DNA of 16,297 nucleotides from RGIG4140 sp045632845. Its GTDB lineage: Bacteria; Pseudomonadota; Alphaproteobacteria; CAAHEQ01; UBA3637. This document shows positions 6,353 through 13,319 of the stretch, piece after piece; the first letter of the stretch is position 1, and each line of letters opens with the position of its first letter. The stretch covers positions 1 to 16,297 of the forward strand of contig JAZQXL010000003.1 in NCBI GenBank assembly GCA_045632845.1, written 5' to 3'. The position numbers and the translations under genes were made by a program. Below the pieces are notes generated by a model that worked only from the letters and a program-made list of their open reading frames with translations, was not told the origin of the DNA and ran no database searches.

Positions 6353-6952
6353 TTATGCCTCAGCTGTTTGAACGACTGCTTCCACGGGCTGTTCTGAAAC
6401 TTGCCCCTCTGGTTCAAGGGCTTTAACCTTGCGTTTAACTTTCACAACCACAGGTTTTGCCTTGCCTTCTTTTGTAGCAGGTTTTTCTTTTGCCTCTGCC
6501 TTTTTTTCTGCCTTTTCAACCGCTACAGGTGCCTCTTCACTTTCCACCTCAGCAACAGGGGCTGAAACCGCTTGTTCAGTCACAGCGCCCTCACCCTCTA
6601 CCTCTTTGGCTTCAGGCATTTGAATTTCTGGCAACTCGTCTTGAACATCCACCTCTCTTTGTTGACGCGGTTGATTGTTTTGATTGCCCCGTTGTTCATT
6701 TTGAATGGCCAAATTTTGCAAACGGATATAATGATCTGCAAATTGCATACATGTTTGAGCCAAAACAATATCATTTTGCATCAAAGCATCTTTTGCCCCT
6801 GCTTGATATTTTTCAACCAACTGCAAAGGTGTACCCCTCAATTTTCCACAAGGACCAGAACTGTCAAAAACAGTGTTTCTTGTAATTTGTTTTTGTTGAT
6901 TACGATTGTTAAATCGCCCATTATTGAACCGTTTTTTTTGATTTTGTTTCAT
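6353..6952 (-). CDS. DUF4167 domain protein
   Basis: 199 residues. The N-terminus is Asn/Lys/Gln/Arg-rich (KKRFNNGRFNNRNQQKQ), as in RNA- or nucleic-acid-binding tails. Residues about 28-85 (FDSSGPCGKLRGTPLQLVEK through FADHYIRLQNLA) match the conserved DUF4167 block seen across Alphaproteobacteria. The second half is low-complexity Glu/Ala/Val/Lys-rich and ends with VVVKVKRKVKALEPEG. No signal peptide is seen, so it is probably cytoplasmic. Its function is not established. It is the first gene of the presumed three-gene operon; a weak GAGGG is upstream of the ATG. Confidence 0.8.
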   Translation of the reverse strand: MKQNQKKRFNNGRFNNRNQQKQITRNTVFDSSGPCGKLRGTPLQLVEKYQAGAKDALMQNDIVLAQTCMQFADHYIRLQNLAIQNEQRGNQNNQPRQQREVDVQDELPEIQMPEAKEVEGEGAVTEQAVSAPVAEVESEEAPVAVEKAEKKAEAKEKPATKEGKAKPVVVKVKRKVKALEPEGQVSEQPVEAVVQTAEA

Positions 6953-7039
6953 ATGCCCTCAAAATAAAAAATTGATTATTATAAAAATCCTTCAAAACAC
7001 CTTAACAAAAAGCCCTATGCAACCCTTGTGTTTTGAAAC

Positions 7040-7074
7040 AAAAATTAAAGCCACCTACTTACGAGATGGCTTTA
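7040..7074 (-). terminator. Terminator after the secreted Pro-rich protein gene
   Basis: On the minus strand TAAAGCCATCT and AGGTGGCTTTA form an 11-bp stem (one G-T pair) with a 7-base loop, followed by ATTTTTGTTT. It lies about 40 bases after the stop at 7116. Confidence 0.8.
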
Positions 7075-7115
7075 TCATAGCAAAATTTTTCACCTATATC
7101 AAGTAAAAAAAGTTT

Positions 7116-7937
7116 TTATCTGCAATTTCCTGTTGTACAAGGTGGCAACACTTGACCAGCAGGTGCTTCCACAACGATTTGTTGTTGTTGCACAAAAGAA
7201 GGTTGTTGTTGCATACGAACAGCTTGTTGACGAATGTATGCAGGAGCTCTTTGAACCATCACAGGTTGGTTCACAACCACAGGTTTTTGCACCACAACAG
7301 GTTGTTCAACCACAACAGGTTGACGCACAGTCACTTCACGGTTAACTGTTACAGGGTATTCCACTGAAACAGGATATTGGCGAACAACTGGATATTGAAC
7401 TTTCACAGGTGATTGTTTGTATTCAACACTTGAAATTCTAGATGGGCAATTTGCTGCACCAGCACAATTCATATTTGTTGGAACAGGTTTGGCAGCATAA
7501 GCTTCAGCTGGAATGACTGCCCCCGCATTTGCTGGGATAACCACTTGTCCTTGAATTTGGTGAACAGGTGCTTGAACCATTTGAGGTGCTTGCGGTGCAA
7601 CATACGCAGGAGCTTGAACAGGAGCTGCCCCTTGTGGCAATTGGTAACGTTGAGCAACAGGAGCTTGAACTGGTACAACAGCATTCACAGGCATCACATA
7701 AGATGGACGTGGTTGTTGAACAGGAGCTTGCCCTGCTTGTGGCACATTGTAGCGTTTGACACTTGTTTTAACAGAGTTATCAATTTCATCCAATGGTGTG
7801 TAACCATCCATGATAATTTCATTGTCTTTTGTATAAGTTGTTTCCGTTCTTGAAACGACAGGTCCTTGAGCCAAAGCATCAAAGCACATCAACCCTGCGC
7901 CTGCTAAAAGAATGAGAGTAAAAGCTGTTTTGTTCAT
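7116..7937 (-). CDS. Secreted Pro/Val/Gln-rich protein
   Basis: 273 residues from the ATG at 7937, chosen because GGAGGAAC lies upstream and the protein then begins with a classical signal peptide (MNKTAFTLILLAGAGLMCFDALA, cleavage before QG). An upstream in-frame start would bury this signal. The mature part is low complexity: Pro/Gln/Val/Ala-rich with irregular repeats such as APVQAPAYVAPQAP and PVVVEQPVVVQKPVVVNQPV, and a PVxVEYPV stretch. Two Cys pairs occur (NCAGAANC and CTTGNC at the C-terminus). It is probably periplasmic or cell-envelope associated, perhaps extended or a linker/adhesive protein. No family is recognised. It lies 63 bases downstream of gapR on the same strand and ends at a strong terminator. 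Confidence 0.75.
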   Translation of the reverse strand: MNKTAFTLILLAGAGLMCFDALAQGPVVSRTETTYTKDNEIIMDGYTPLDEIDNSVKTSVKRYNVPQAGQAPVQQPRPSYVMPVNAVVPVQAPVAQRYQLPQGAAPVQAPAYVAPQAPQMVQAPVHQIQGQVVIPANAGAVIPAEAYAAKPVPTNMNCAGAANCPSRISSVEYKQSPVKVQYPVVRQYPVSVEYPVTVNREVTVRQPVVVEQPVVVQKPVVVNQPVMVQRAPAYIRQQAVRMQQQPSFVQQQQIVVEAPAGQVLPPCTTGNCR

Positions 7938-7968
7938 AAATAAGTTCCTCCAAAAAGATTGCACTTTA

Positions 7969-7997
7969 AATTTACTCGATAATGAACTTAAAATCAA
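7969..7997 (-). promoter_or_regulatory. Possible promoter of the secreted Pro-rich protein
   Basis: TTGATT (7992-7997, minus strand), 17-bp spacer, TAAATT (7969-7974), 31 bases before the ATG and immediately after the gapR stop. The -10 box is poor, so read-through from gapR is an alternative. Confidence 0.35.
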
Positions 7998-8000
7998 GTA

Positions 8001-8258
8001 TTATTCAGCAATGCCTAAAAGTTTTTTATACTCTTCACGCAAAAATTCAGTTTCAGCACGGTCCGCTGGTGTCATTTTGCGCAATCTTAAAATTTGACGC
8101 ATCACCTTTACATCAAAGCCATTGCCTTTTGCTTCAGCAAAAATTTCTCGCATATCAGCGCCCAATTCTTTACGTTCTTCTTCAATGCGTTCAATGCGTT
8201 CGATATAAGATGCTAATTTTCCCCCATCAGATGTAACCATTGTTACTGTATCAGACAT
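8001..8258 (-). CDS. gapR: Nucleoid-associated protein GapR (DUF2312)
   Basis: 85 residues, the usual size. The sequence ASYIERIERIEEERKELGAD, then EIFAEAKGNGFDVKVMRQIL and LRLRKMTPADRAETEFL, is the characteristic DUF2312 fold: a long N-terminal coiled-coil helix followed by basic helices that clamp DNA. In Caulobacter GapR binds overtwisted AT-rich DNA and stimulates topoisomerases ahead of replication and transcription. AAAGGA precedes the ATG. It lies downstream of trcR but is separated from it by a strong terminator, so it probably has its own promoter, which I could not place with confidence. Confidence 0.93.
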   Translation of the reverse strand: MSDTVTMVTSDGGKLASYIERIERIEEERKELGADMREIFAEAKGNGFDVKVMRQILRLRKMTPADRAETEFLREEYKKLLGIAE

Positions 8259-8286
8259 TTTATTTTCCTTTCCCTATTTTGTTAAT

Positions 8287-8346
8287 AAAAAAAGCGTGAC
8301 TTTCTTAAACCGTTATCAAAAAAATTTTTGTTTAAAAAAGCCACGC
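8287..8346 (-). terminator. Terminator after trcR
   Basis: On the minus strand GCGTGGCTTTTTTAAAC (8330-8346) pairs with GTTTAAGAAAGTCACGC (8294-8310) at 15 of 17 positions, and seven T follow. It lies 20 bases after the trcR stop. Confidence 0.85.
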
Positions 8347-8366
8347 CCCAGTTTTATAGCATTCCC

Positions 8367-8900
8367 CTATTGCGTTACTTTTTTAACAGACATAGCAATC
8401 GCTCTGTTCAAATCAGCTTCAGAGCAAAGACCCAATGTGACTGGGTTTTTTGGGTGAATGTTTTGAATATTTTTGTGTGTGCGTTCACGAATCGATGTGA
8501 TTGTTGCTTTGGTTGTTCTGAGCAATCTGACAATTTCCATATCAGAAACTTCTGGATGGTTACGCACAATCCAAGCAATACCTGAAGGTCTATCACCCCG
8601 TTTTGCATTTGACAAATAGCGAGCGCCTTTGTTAAGCAAACGTTCAACTTCTTCGTTTTGATACAATTCCAAACGTGCATTTTCGTCAGCTTCGCAACGT
8701 TTGATTTCTTCAAGTGTTAATTGGTTGTTCAAAATTGGATTAAATCCCATGATGTGAGAAGCAACATCACCATCAGCAATTGCTTGAATTTCTAACATAT
8801 GCATACCGCAAAAATCTGCAATTTGTTGAAAAGTAAGGCCTGTATTTTCAACCAACCACACAGCCGTAGCCTTAGGCATTAAAGGAAGTTTCATTTTCAT
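8367..8900 (-). CDS. trcR: Cell-cycle transcriptional regulator TrcR (DUF1013)
   Basis: 177 residues. LPLMPKATAVWLVENTGLTF, then QQIADFCGMHMLEIQAIADG is the conserved DUF1013 N-terminus, a helix-turn-helix-like block, and the later part (GIAWIVRNHPEVSDMEIVRL, then TTKATITSIRERTH) also fits the family. DUF1013 proteins are restricted to Alphaproteobacteria and are annotated as cell-cycle regulators that associate with RNA polymerase. The start may be the first or third codon (MKMK); GAAAGGGT precedes it. The gene is divergent from the outer-membrane protein gene at 9093, with an AT-rich 192-bp gap between them. Confidence 0.85.
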   Translation of the reverse strand: MKMKLPLMPKATAVWLVENTGLTFQQIADFCGMHMLEIQAIADGDVASHIMGFNPILNNQLTLEEIKRCEADENARLELYQNEEVERLLNKGARYLSNAKRGDRPSGIAWIVRNHPEVSDMEIVRLLRTTKATITSIRERTHKNIQNIHPKNPVTLGLCSEADLNRAIAMSVKKVTQ

Positions 8901-9092
8901 ACCCTTTCATTTTTCATAATAAAACTTGTTTGATTTTACCGAATATATCAAAATAATTTCAAAAAGGCAATAAAAAATGATGACAACACCTAAATATTTT
9001 GTTATGTTTTCGTTAAAGGAGATAATATTTTATCTTAAATTTTATATGGGGCGGGCAAAAGCGCCTTGTTTAGCTCGGAAAGGACAAGAAAA

Positions 9093-9635
9093 ATGAAATC
9101 TTATTTATTTGCTTCACTTTTAACACTTGGTTTAATTTCAAGCGTAGCACATGCTGATTTTTATGGCTCGTTTGGGTTGGGTGCTGCTTTTAACAACGGC
9201 TCTGTGCTTAAAAACAATGACCGCTCAAGCTATGATGATTCAGGCGTTTATTCTTTTGCAGCAGGCTACCAACTTCCTCTTGGGTTAACAGATGTGCGGG
9301 TTGAAGGGGAATATTTGCGCATTCATCCAGATGTTAAAGATGGCGGACACTCCAATGTTGATGCGTTGATGGCAAATGCTTATGTCAACATTCCTCTTGT
9401 TCCTGTGATTGATCCTTATGTCGGCTTGGGTCTTGGTTATGCCCGTTTTGAACATGAAAATACCCCTGCCATGCAATTTATGCTCGGGGCTGATTATGAA
9501 TTGCCAATTACATTGCCAATCACCGTTGGGGCCGAATATCGCTTTTTCAAAGTCAATGAACATGGTGGCAACCGAGGCGAAACGGCCAAATTCAACACCC
9601 ATGCTTTAATGTTAAAAGTCAGATACACATTTTAA
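9093..9635 (+). CDS. Outer-membrane beta-barrel protein (OmpA-like/opacity type)
   Basis: 180 residues from the ATG at 9093, where AAAGGAC is well placed; a longer in-frame start has no such site. There is a signal peptide (MKSYLFASLLTLGLISSVAHA) cleaved before DFYGSFGLG. The mature part has alternating aromatic/polar strands typical of an eight-stranded barrel: YSFAAGYQLPL, DVRVEGEYLRI, ANAYVNIPL, PYVGLGLGYARF, FMLGADYEL, VGAEYRFFKV, and a terminal HALMLKVRYTF ending in Phe, the usual signal for outer-membrane assembly. It is probably a monomeric surface protein or porin-like barrel. It has no obvious operon partner; the MORN-repeat gene begins 110 bases later. Confidence 0.88.
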   Translation: MKSYLFASLLTLGLISSVAHADFYGSFGLGAAFNNGSVLKNNDRSSYDDSGVYSFAAGYQLPLGLTDVRVEGEYLRIHPDVKDGGHSNVDALMANAYVNIPLVPVIDPYVGLGLGYARFEHENTPAMQFMLGADYELPITLPITVGAEYRFFKVNEHGGNRGETAKFNTHALMLKVRYTF

Positions 9636-9744
9636 TGGGTTTTAACACATTGAAAATTCAACATAAAAATGGCGCACCCTGGTTATTTTGCAATCAGAGT
9701 GTTCTTGGATTAAGCTCATAATCAACAAAATTATTCTAAGGCAT

Positions 9745-11805
9745 ATGATGAAAAAATTCCCAGCTCTATTAATGGTATCAACCGCTGTTTTATGCACGTA
9801 TATTTTAAACGAAAAAGAATACGATTCAATCCAAACACAATCTTGTGGTGATATGCTTTGTGATTTAGCAAGAAAACCCATCACAGGGGTTGTAAAATAT
9901 AACAACATGTATGGAGAGCTATTGATTAAAATCCCCTATAAAAATGGGAAAAAAGATGGGATCAAAAAAGAATACCACCCAACGGGAGAATTACTATCTA
10001 CAACTCCCTATAAAGATGGGAAAGAAGACGGAATAGGAAAAGGATATTATAGGCAAAATGGAAAATTAAGATTTGAAACCCCCTATAAAGATGGAAAAAT
10101 AGAAGGCATTCACAAAGAATACCATTACAATGGGCAATTAGAGGCTGAATATTTTTATAAAAACGGGAAAAAAGAGGGCATTCACAAAGAATACTATGAC
10201 GATGGGTATTTAAAAGCTGAAATTCCCTATAAAGATGGAAAAATAGAAGGCATTTGCAAAGCATACCATCATAATGGGAAATTAGAGGCTGAATATTTTT
10301 ATAAAGATGGGAAAGAAGAAGGCATTCAAAAAGAATACTATGATAATGGACAATTAAAGCTAGAAATCCCCTATAAAAATGGGGAAATAGACGGCATTGA
10401 AAAAGAGTACTATGAAAGTGGAAACTTAAAGTTAGAAACCACCTATAAAGAAGATAAAATAGACGGCTCTCAAAAAGAATACTATGATAATGGACAATTA
10501 AAGCTAGAAATCTCCTATAAAGAAGATAAAAAAGAAGGGATTGCTAAAAAATACCATTATAATGGAAAATTAGAGGCTGAATATTTTTATAAAGATGGGA
10601 AAGAAGACGGCTTTCAAAAAGAATACTATGACACTGGGCAATTAAAGCTAGAAGTCTCTTATAAAGAAGGGAAAAAAGAAGGATTTGAAAAACATTTTTT
10701 TAGATTCGAGCAATTGCGTATAGAAACCCCATATAAAAATGACAAGAAAGAAGGTACCCAAAAAGAATACTATGACGATGGAAAATTAAAGCTAGAAATC
10801 GCTTACAAAGAGGGGGGAAAAGACGGTGTTGAAAAACATTTTTTTCCTAACGGACAATTAAAATTTGACTATTTTTATAAAGAGGGAAAAAAAGACGACG
10901 TTCAAAGAGAATACTATGATAATGGAAATTTAAAGTTAGAAACCACCTATAAAGAGGGGAAAAAAGACGGCATTCAAAGAGAATACTATGATAATGGAAA
11001 TTTAAAGTTGGAAACCACCTATAAAGAGGGGAAAAAAGACGGCATTCGCAAAGAATATCGTAGCAACGGACAATTAAAGCTAGAAGTCTCTTATAAAAAT
11101 AAAGAAGAAGATAGAGATGAAAACTCAAACTTCGTACGCTACTTGGATGTAAAAGACGGCATTCTCAAAGAATACTATGACAACGGACAATTAAAATTTG
11201 ACTATTTTTATAAAAAGGGGAAAAAAGACGGCGTTCAAAGAGAATACTATGATAATGGAAATTTAAAGTTAGAAACCACCTATAAAAATGGGGAAAAAGA
11301 CGGCATTGAAAAAGAGTACTATGAAAGTGGAAATTTAAAGCTAGAAATCTCCTATAAAGAGGGGAAAAGAGATGGTTTTAAAAAAGAGTACTATGAGAGT
11401 GGAAAGTTAAAATCTGAAACCCCGTATAAAATGGATCAACTAGACGGCATTGATAAAAAATACTATGATAATGGAAATTTAAAATCTGAAACCACCTATA
11501 AAATGGGTCAACTAGACGGCATTGATAAAAAATACTATGAGAGTGGAAAGTTAAAATCTGAGATCCCTTATAAAGCGGTTCAAAGAGATGGTTATAGTCA
11601 AATAGACGGCATTGAAAAAGAGTACTATGAGAGTGGAAAGTTAAAATCTGAAACCCCATATAAAATGGATCAAATAGACGGCATTGAAAAAGAGTACTAT
11701 GAAAGTGGAAATTTAAAGTTAGAAACCACCTATAAAAAGGGGAAAAGAGATGGTTTAAAAAAATATAATAAGGATGGAAAATTAATATACAAAACATCCC
11801 CATAA
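9745..11805 (+). CDS. MORN-variant (YwqK-like) repeat protein
   Basis: About 686 residues, starting at ATG 9745 or 9748 (TAAGG upstream; a longer frame from 9688 has no site). An N-terminal hydrophobic segment (MMKKFPALLMVSTAVLCTYI) looks like a signal anchor or signal peptide; its Cys is not in a good lipobox. The rest is 25 tandem units, mostly 24 residues, of the form YKxGKxDGIxKEYYxxGxLKxExx, the MORN_2/YwqK pattern. Units 17 and 23 carry insertions of about 15 and 6 residues, and the last is degenerate. Proteins annotated as YwqK-family antitoxins carry such repeats, but no toxin gene is adjacent here and the size is unusual for an antitoxin. The array is probably an extended beta structure at the cell envelope. 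The frame ends just before a relic unit, so the gene may once have been longer. Confidence 0.85.
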   Translation: MMKKFPALLMVSTAVLCTYILNEKEYDSIQTQSCGDMLCDLARKPITGVVKYNNMYGELLIKIPYKNGKKDGIKKEYHPTGELLSTTPYKDGKEDGIGKGYYRQNGKLRFETPYKDGKIEGIHKEYHYNGQLEAEYFYKNGKKEGIHKEYYDDGYLKAEIPYKDGKIEGICKAYHHNGKLEAEYFYKDGKEEGIQKEYYDNGQLKLEIPYKNGEIDGIEKEYYESGNLKLETTYKEDKIDGSQKEYYDNGQLKLEISYKEDKKEGIAKKYHYNGKLEAEYFYKDGKEDGFQKEYYDTGQLKLEVSYKEGKKEGFEKHFFRFEQLRIETPYKNDKKEGTQKEYYDDGKLKLEIAYKEGGKDGVEKHFFPNGQLKFDYFYKEGKKDDVQREYYDNGNLKLETTYKEGKKDGIQREYYDNGNLKLETTYKEGKKDGIRKEYRSNGQLKLEVSYKNKEEDRDENSNFVRYLDVKDGILKEYYDNGQLKFDYFYKKGKKDGVQREYYDNGNLKLETTYKNGEKDGIEKEYYESGNLKLEISYKEGKRDGFKKEYYESGKLKSETPYKMDQLDGIDKKYYDNGNLKSETTYKMGQLDGIDKKYYESGKLKSEIPYKAVQRDGYSQIDGIEKEYYESGKLKSETPYKMDQIDGIEKEYYESGNLKLETTYKKGKRDGLKKYNKDGKLIYKTSP
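9937..11802 (+). repeat. 25-unit tandem coding repeat, mostly 72 bp
   Basis: Units start at TAT AAA codons and are mostly exactly 72 bp. Several neighbours are almost identical at DNA level, for example units 14 and 15 (about 10878-11021) and the ACTATGATAATGGAAATTTA phrases, which suggests recent unit duplication within the gene. Confidence 0.85.
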
Positions 11806-11840
11806 AGTGGGGAAAAGATGGTATTCATAAAGAATACGAC
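11799..11840 (+). pseudogene. Frameshifted relic of a 26th MORN unit
   Basis: In the frame starting at 11811 the DNA just past the stop encodes GKDGIHKEYD, a clear continuation of the repeat consensus, preceded by an ATAAAG remnant of the YK codons. This is a different frame from the annotated gene, so small indels near 11795-11805 appear to have produced the present stop. After 11840 the similarity disappears. Confidence 0.6.
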
Positions 11841-11879
11841 TGTACGCGTGTTTTAGATGGTATCATTTTTAAGGGCCCC

Positions 11880-12085
11880 ACCCCCTGTGTGTTAAGAGCT
11901 GACACACAAAATGCCACCTAAAGCGAATACATCTCCCTCAAGTACCTTGGGCTAAAAGCCCTTTTTATCCGTACTATACAGTCGGTGCATTCATCTTTAT
12001 TTGGCTATTTTGTGCTAGCTCTTAACTCACTGACGCTCGGGCATTTAAGAAAACCTCTTGCCTGTGGTACGTGTTAAGAGCAAGG
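11880..12085. repeat. Mosaic of interspersed repeats after the MORN gene
   Basis: This region holds: a hairpin with TGTGTG/CACACA arms enclosing GTTAAGAGC (11887-11906); a GTACCTTGGG...CCGTAC element at 11942-11974, nearly identical to 4343-4374; CTCTTAACTCAC at 12019-12030 followed by GGGCATTTAAGAAAACCTC; and an inverted GTGTTAAGAGC near 12067-12077 that could pair with it. TTAACACGTACCACAGG at 4423-4439 is the inverse of DNA near 12055-12071. Within the 11942 element GGGCTAAAAGCCCTTTTT could terminate the MORN gene. No coding region is evident. Confidence 0.6.
11942..11974. repeat. GTAC-bounded hairpin repeat, copy 3
   Basis: GTACCTTGGGCTAAAAGCCC followed by TTTTTATCCGTAC differs from 4343-4374 by one inserted A and one substitution. 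Read on the minus strand it begins GTACGGATAAA, like the GTGTACGGACAAA of 12123-12135. Confidence 0.65.
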
Positions 12086-12120
12086 TATAAAGGAGGAAAT
12101 AAAGATAAAATCAGCGATTG

Positions 12121-12160
12121 ACGTGTACGGACAAAGAAGCGTAAGCGATAATGTACACGA
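12121..12160. repeat. GTGTAC/GTACAC hairpin repeat, copy 4
   Basis: CGTGTAC and GTACACG arms enclose GGACAAAGAAGCGTAAGCG and ATAAT. The left arm and following bases (GTGTACGGACAAA) match the minus strand of 4364-4376 exactly, while the loop differs. Confidence 0.55.
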
Positions 12161-12181
12161 ATGAGTTGATTTTACTTTAGT

Positions 12182-12240
12182 TACCCTTTAGGCCGCCAGC
12201 TCTTAACTCACCAGAGGTCGGGCTTTTTAATTGAGGTTTC
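12182..12240. repeat. Interspersed repeat containing CTCTTAACTCAC, copy 4
   Basis: TACCCTTTAGGCCGCCAG then CTCTTAACTCAC (12200-12211), resembling 5715-5746, followed by CAGAGGTCGGG and GAGGTTTC. It ends about 30 bases before the pilin-family promoter copy 4. Confidence 0.6.
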
Positions 12241-12268
12241 AGGGCGCTTGCTGGCTTAGAAAAAACAC

Positions 12269-12297
12269 TTGTGTTTCTTCTTTAAATGTGGTTTAGT
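12269..12297 (+). promoter_or_regulatory. Pilin-family promoter, copy 4
   Basis: -35 TTGTGT (12269-12274), 17-bp spacer ending in TTTAAATGTGG, -10 TTTAGT (12292-12297). From the spacer through TTTAGTACT it is nearly identical to copy 1. Confidence 0.75.
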
Positions 12298-12330
12298 ACT
12301 TCCATACAGTCACAAAACTAGGAGCTTAAA

Positions 12331-12786
12331 ATGAAATTTAAAAAACTTGAATCCGGTCGGTCAATGGTTGAAATGTTGGGCGTTTTGGCCATTATCGGTG
12401 TGCTTTCCGTCGGCGGCATTGCGGGTTACTCCCTCTCTATGCGCAGACACAGAGCTAATCAGATTGTGGACTATGTCTCAAAATTTGCTTTGACTTCATA
12501 TTCAAAATGTCAAAAAAAAGTTTTAGATGGAGATACTGATATAGATGATTGCCAGCTATGGACCTCATATTATGCTGATGAAGATTTACAACCTGATGTT
12601 GGCCCTGTCCCTAGTGGAATGGAGGCTATCTGGCTGGAGCAGATTAACACAAGTAATAACGGTGTTGACATTGTTAATATTTACACAAAATTTACTGATA
12701 AAAAACTCTGCCAAGCTGTGGCTTCCATTGTAGGTTCAGCCTGTGATGATTCTGCGCAACTACCTATTCAAATCAAACAAAACTAG
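12331..12786 (+). CDS. Type IV pilin-like protein (pilin E)
   Basis: 151 residues with the family leader MKFKKLESG, Arg at mature +1, Glu at +5 and the invariant helix. Cys60, Cys74, Cys127 and Cys138 keep the pattern; VPSG precedes the third region and TDKKLCQAV the fourth. The variable middle is acidic (GDTDIDDCQLW, DEDLQPDVG). It ends IQIKQN, and its TAG stop is part of the ribosome binding site of pilin F (CTAGGAGCTT), so the two are probably translationally coupled. It is the first gene of a two-gene unit with its own family promoter. Confidence 0.85.
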   Translation: MKFKKLESGRSMVEMLGVLAIIGVLSVGGIAGYSLSMRRHRANQIVDYVSKFALTSYSKCQKKVLDGDTDIDDCQLWTSYYADEDLQPDVGPVPSGMEAIWLEQINTSNNGVDIVNIYTKFTDKKLCQAVASIVGSACDDSAQLPIQIKQN

Positions 12787-12795
12787 GAGCTTAAA

Positions 12796-13248
12796 ATGAA
12801 TTTTAAAAAACTTGAATCTGGTCGGTCGATGGTGGAAATGCTCGGCGTCTTGGCCATCATCGGGGTGCTTTCCGTCGGCGGGATTGCAGGATACTCCCTC
12901 TCTATGCTTAAACACAGAGCCAATCAGGTGGCTGATTTAGTCAGCAAATTTGCATTGGTTAACTATGCCAATTGTCAAAAATCTATTATAGATGGGGATA
13001 CAGAGAATATTGGTTATTGTCCACGGATAAGTTTTGAAAATTCTGGTGTAGGTTCTCTTCCTGCTGGTGTAGCTAAAATATCTGTTTCCTCCACCGCTCC
13101 AGCTTCTGATACTGGGGGGGATGAAGTGATAGTTAATGTTGAATTTAATGATAAAAAACTCTGTCAAGCTGTTGGATCTATCTCAGGAATATCCTGCTAT
13201 AATTTTGATAGTAGAGTCATGACCTATTTTGTGATTCATCCTAATTAA
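12796..13248 (+). CDS. Type IV pilin-like protein (pilin F)
   Basis: 150 residues, starting 9 bases after the pilin E stop. The leader MNFKKLESG and helix are as in the paralogues, but the motif after the helix is SMLKHRAN instead of SMRRHRAN. Cys60, Cys75, Cys123 and Cys134 match the family; LPAG and NDKKLCQAV are present. The C-terminus (VMTYFVIHPN) departs from the usual KQN. The DNA spanning the end of pilin E and the start of pilin F repeats the leader upstream of pilin E, giving a 465-bp tandem unit. It is followed by the family terminator, which also faces a convergent short gene. Confidence 0.85.
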   Translation: MNFKKLESGRSMVEMLGVLAIIGVLSVGGIAGYSLSMLKHRANQVADLVSKFALVNYANCQKSIIDGDTENIGYCPRISFENSGVGSLPAGVAKISVSSTAPASDTGGDEVIVNVEFNDKKLCQAVGSISGISCYNFDSRVMTYFVIHPN

Positions 13249-13264
13249 TTTATTACACAAAATC

Positions 13265-13295
13265 AAAAAAGAGAGGTTTTATCCTCTCTTTTTTA
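13265..13295. terminator. Bidirectional terminator between pilin F and the truncated paralogue
   Basis: AAAAAAGAGAGGTTTTAT then CCTCTCTTTTTT is flanked by A on the left and T on the right, so it can end transcription from pilin F (+) and from the short minus-strand gene at 13309. Confidence 0.85.
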
Positions 13296-13319
13296 AGTTG
13301 GATAGGGGCTAATTTTGTT
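13283..13319. repeat. 37-bp direct repeat, left copy
   Basis: CCTCTCTTTTTT, any base, AGTTGGATAGG, any base, GCTAATTTTGTT. The right copy is at 14938-14974, in the same orientation with two differences. The pair brackets the metallopeptidase operon. In the right copy the sequence is the 3' end of pilin G plus its terminator. Confidence 0.75.

Noticed and set aside
9020..9035. AGATAA-TATT-TTATCT dyad upstream of the outer-membrane protein gene as an operator
   Set aside because: In such AT-rich DNA a 6-bp dyad is expected by chance and no second copy is seen.
9998..11803. Long open frames on the minus strand opposite the MORN-repeat gene
   Set aside because: They are antisense shadows of the 72-bp repeat and carry no start signals.
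9745..11805. Calling the MORN-repeat gene an antitoxin of a toxin-antitoxin pair
   Set aside because: There is no adjacent toxin gene and the protein is far larger than a typical antitoxin; only the repeat family similarity is supported.
12000..12085. Integron attC-like site (CTCTTAAC ... GTTAAGAG inverted repeat) next to pilin cassettes
   Set aside because: The arms do not fit the RYYYAAC/GTTRRRY core consensus, pilin cassettes are not bounded by them singly, and no integrase is present.
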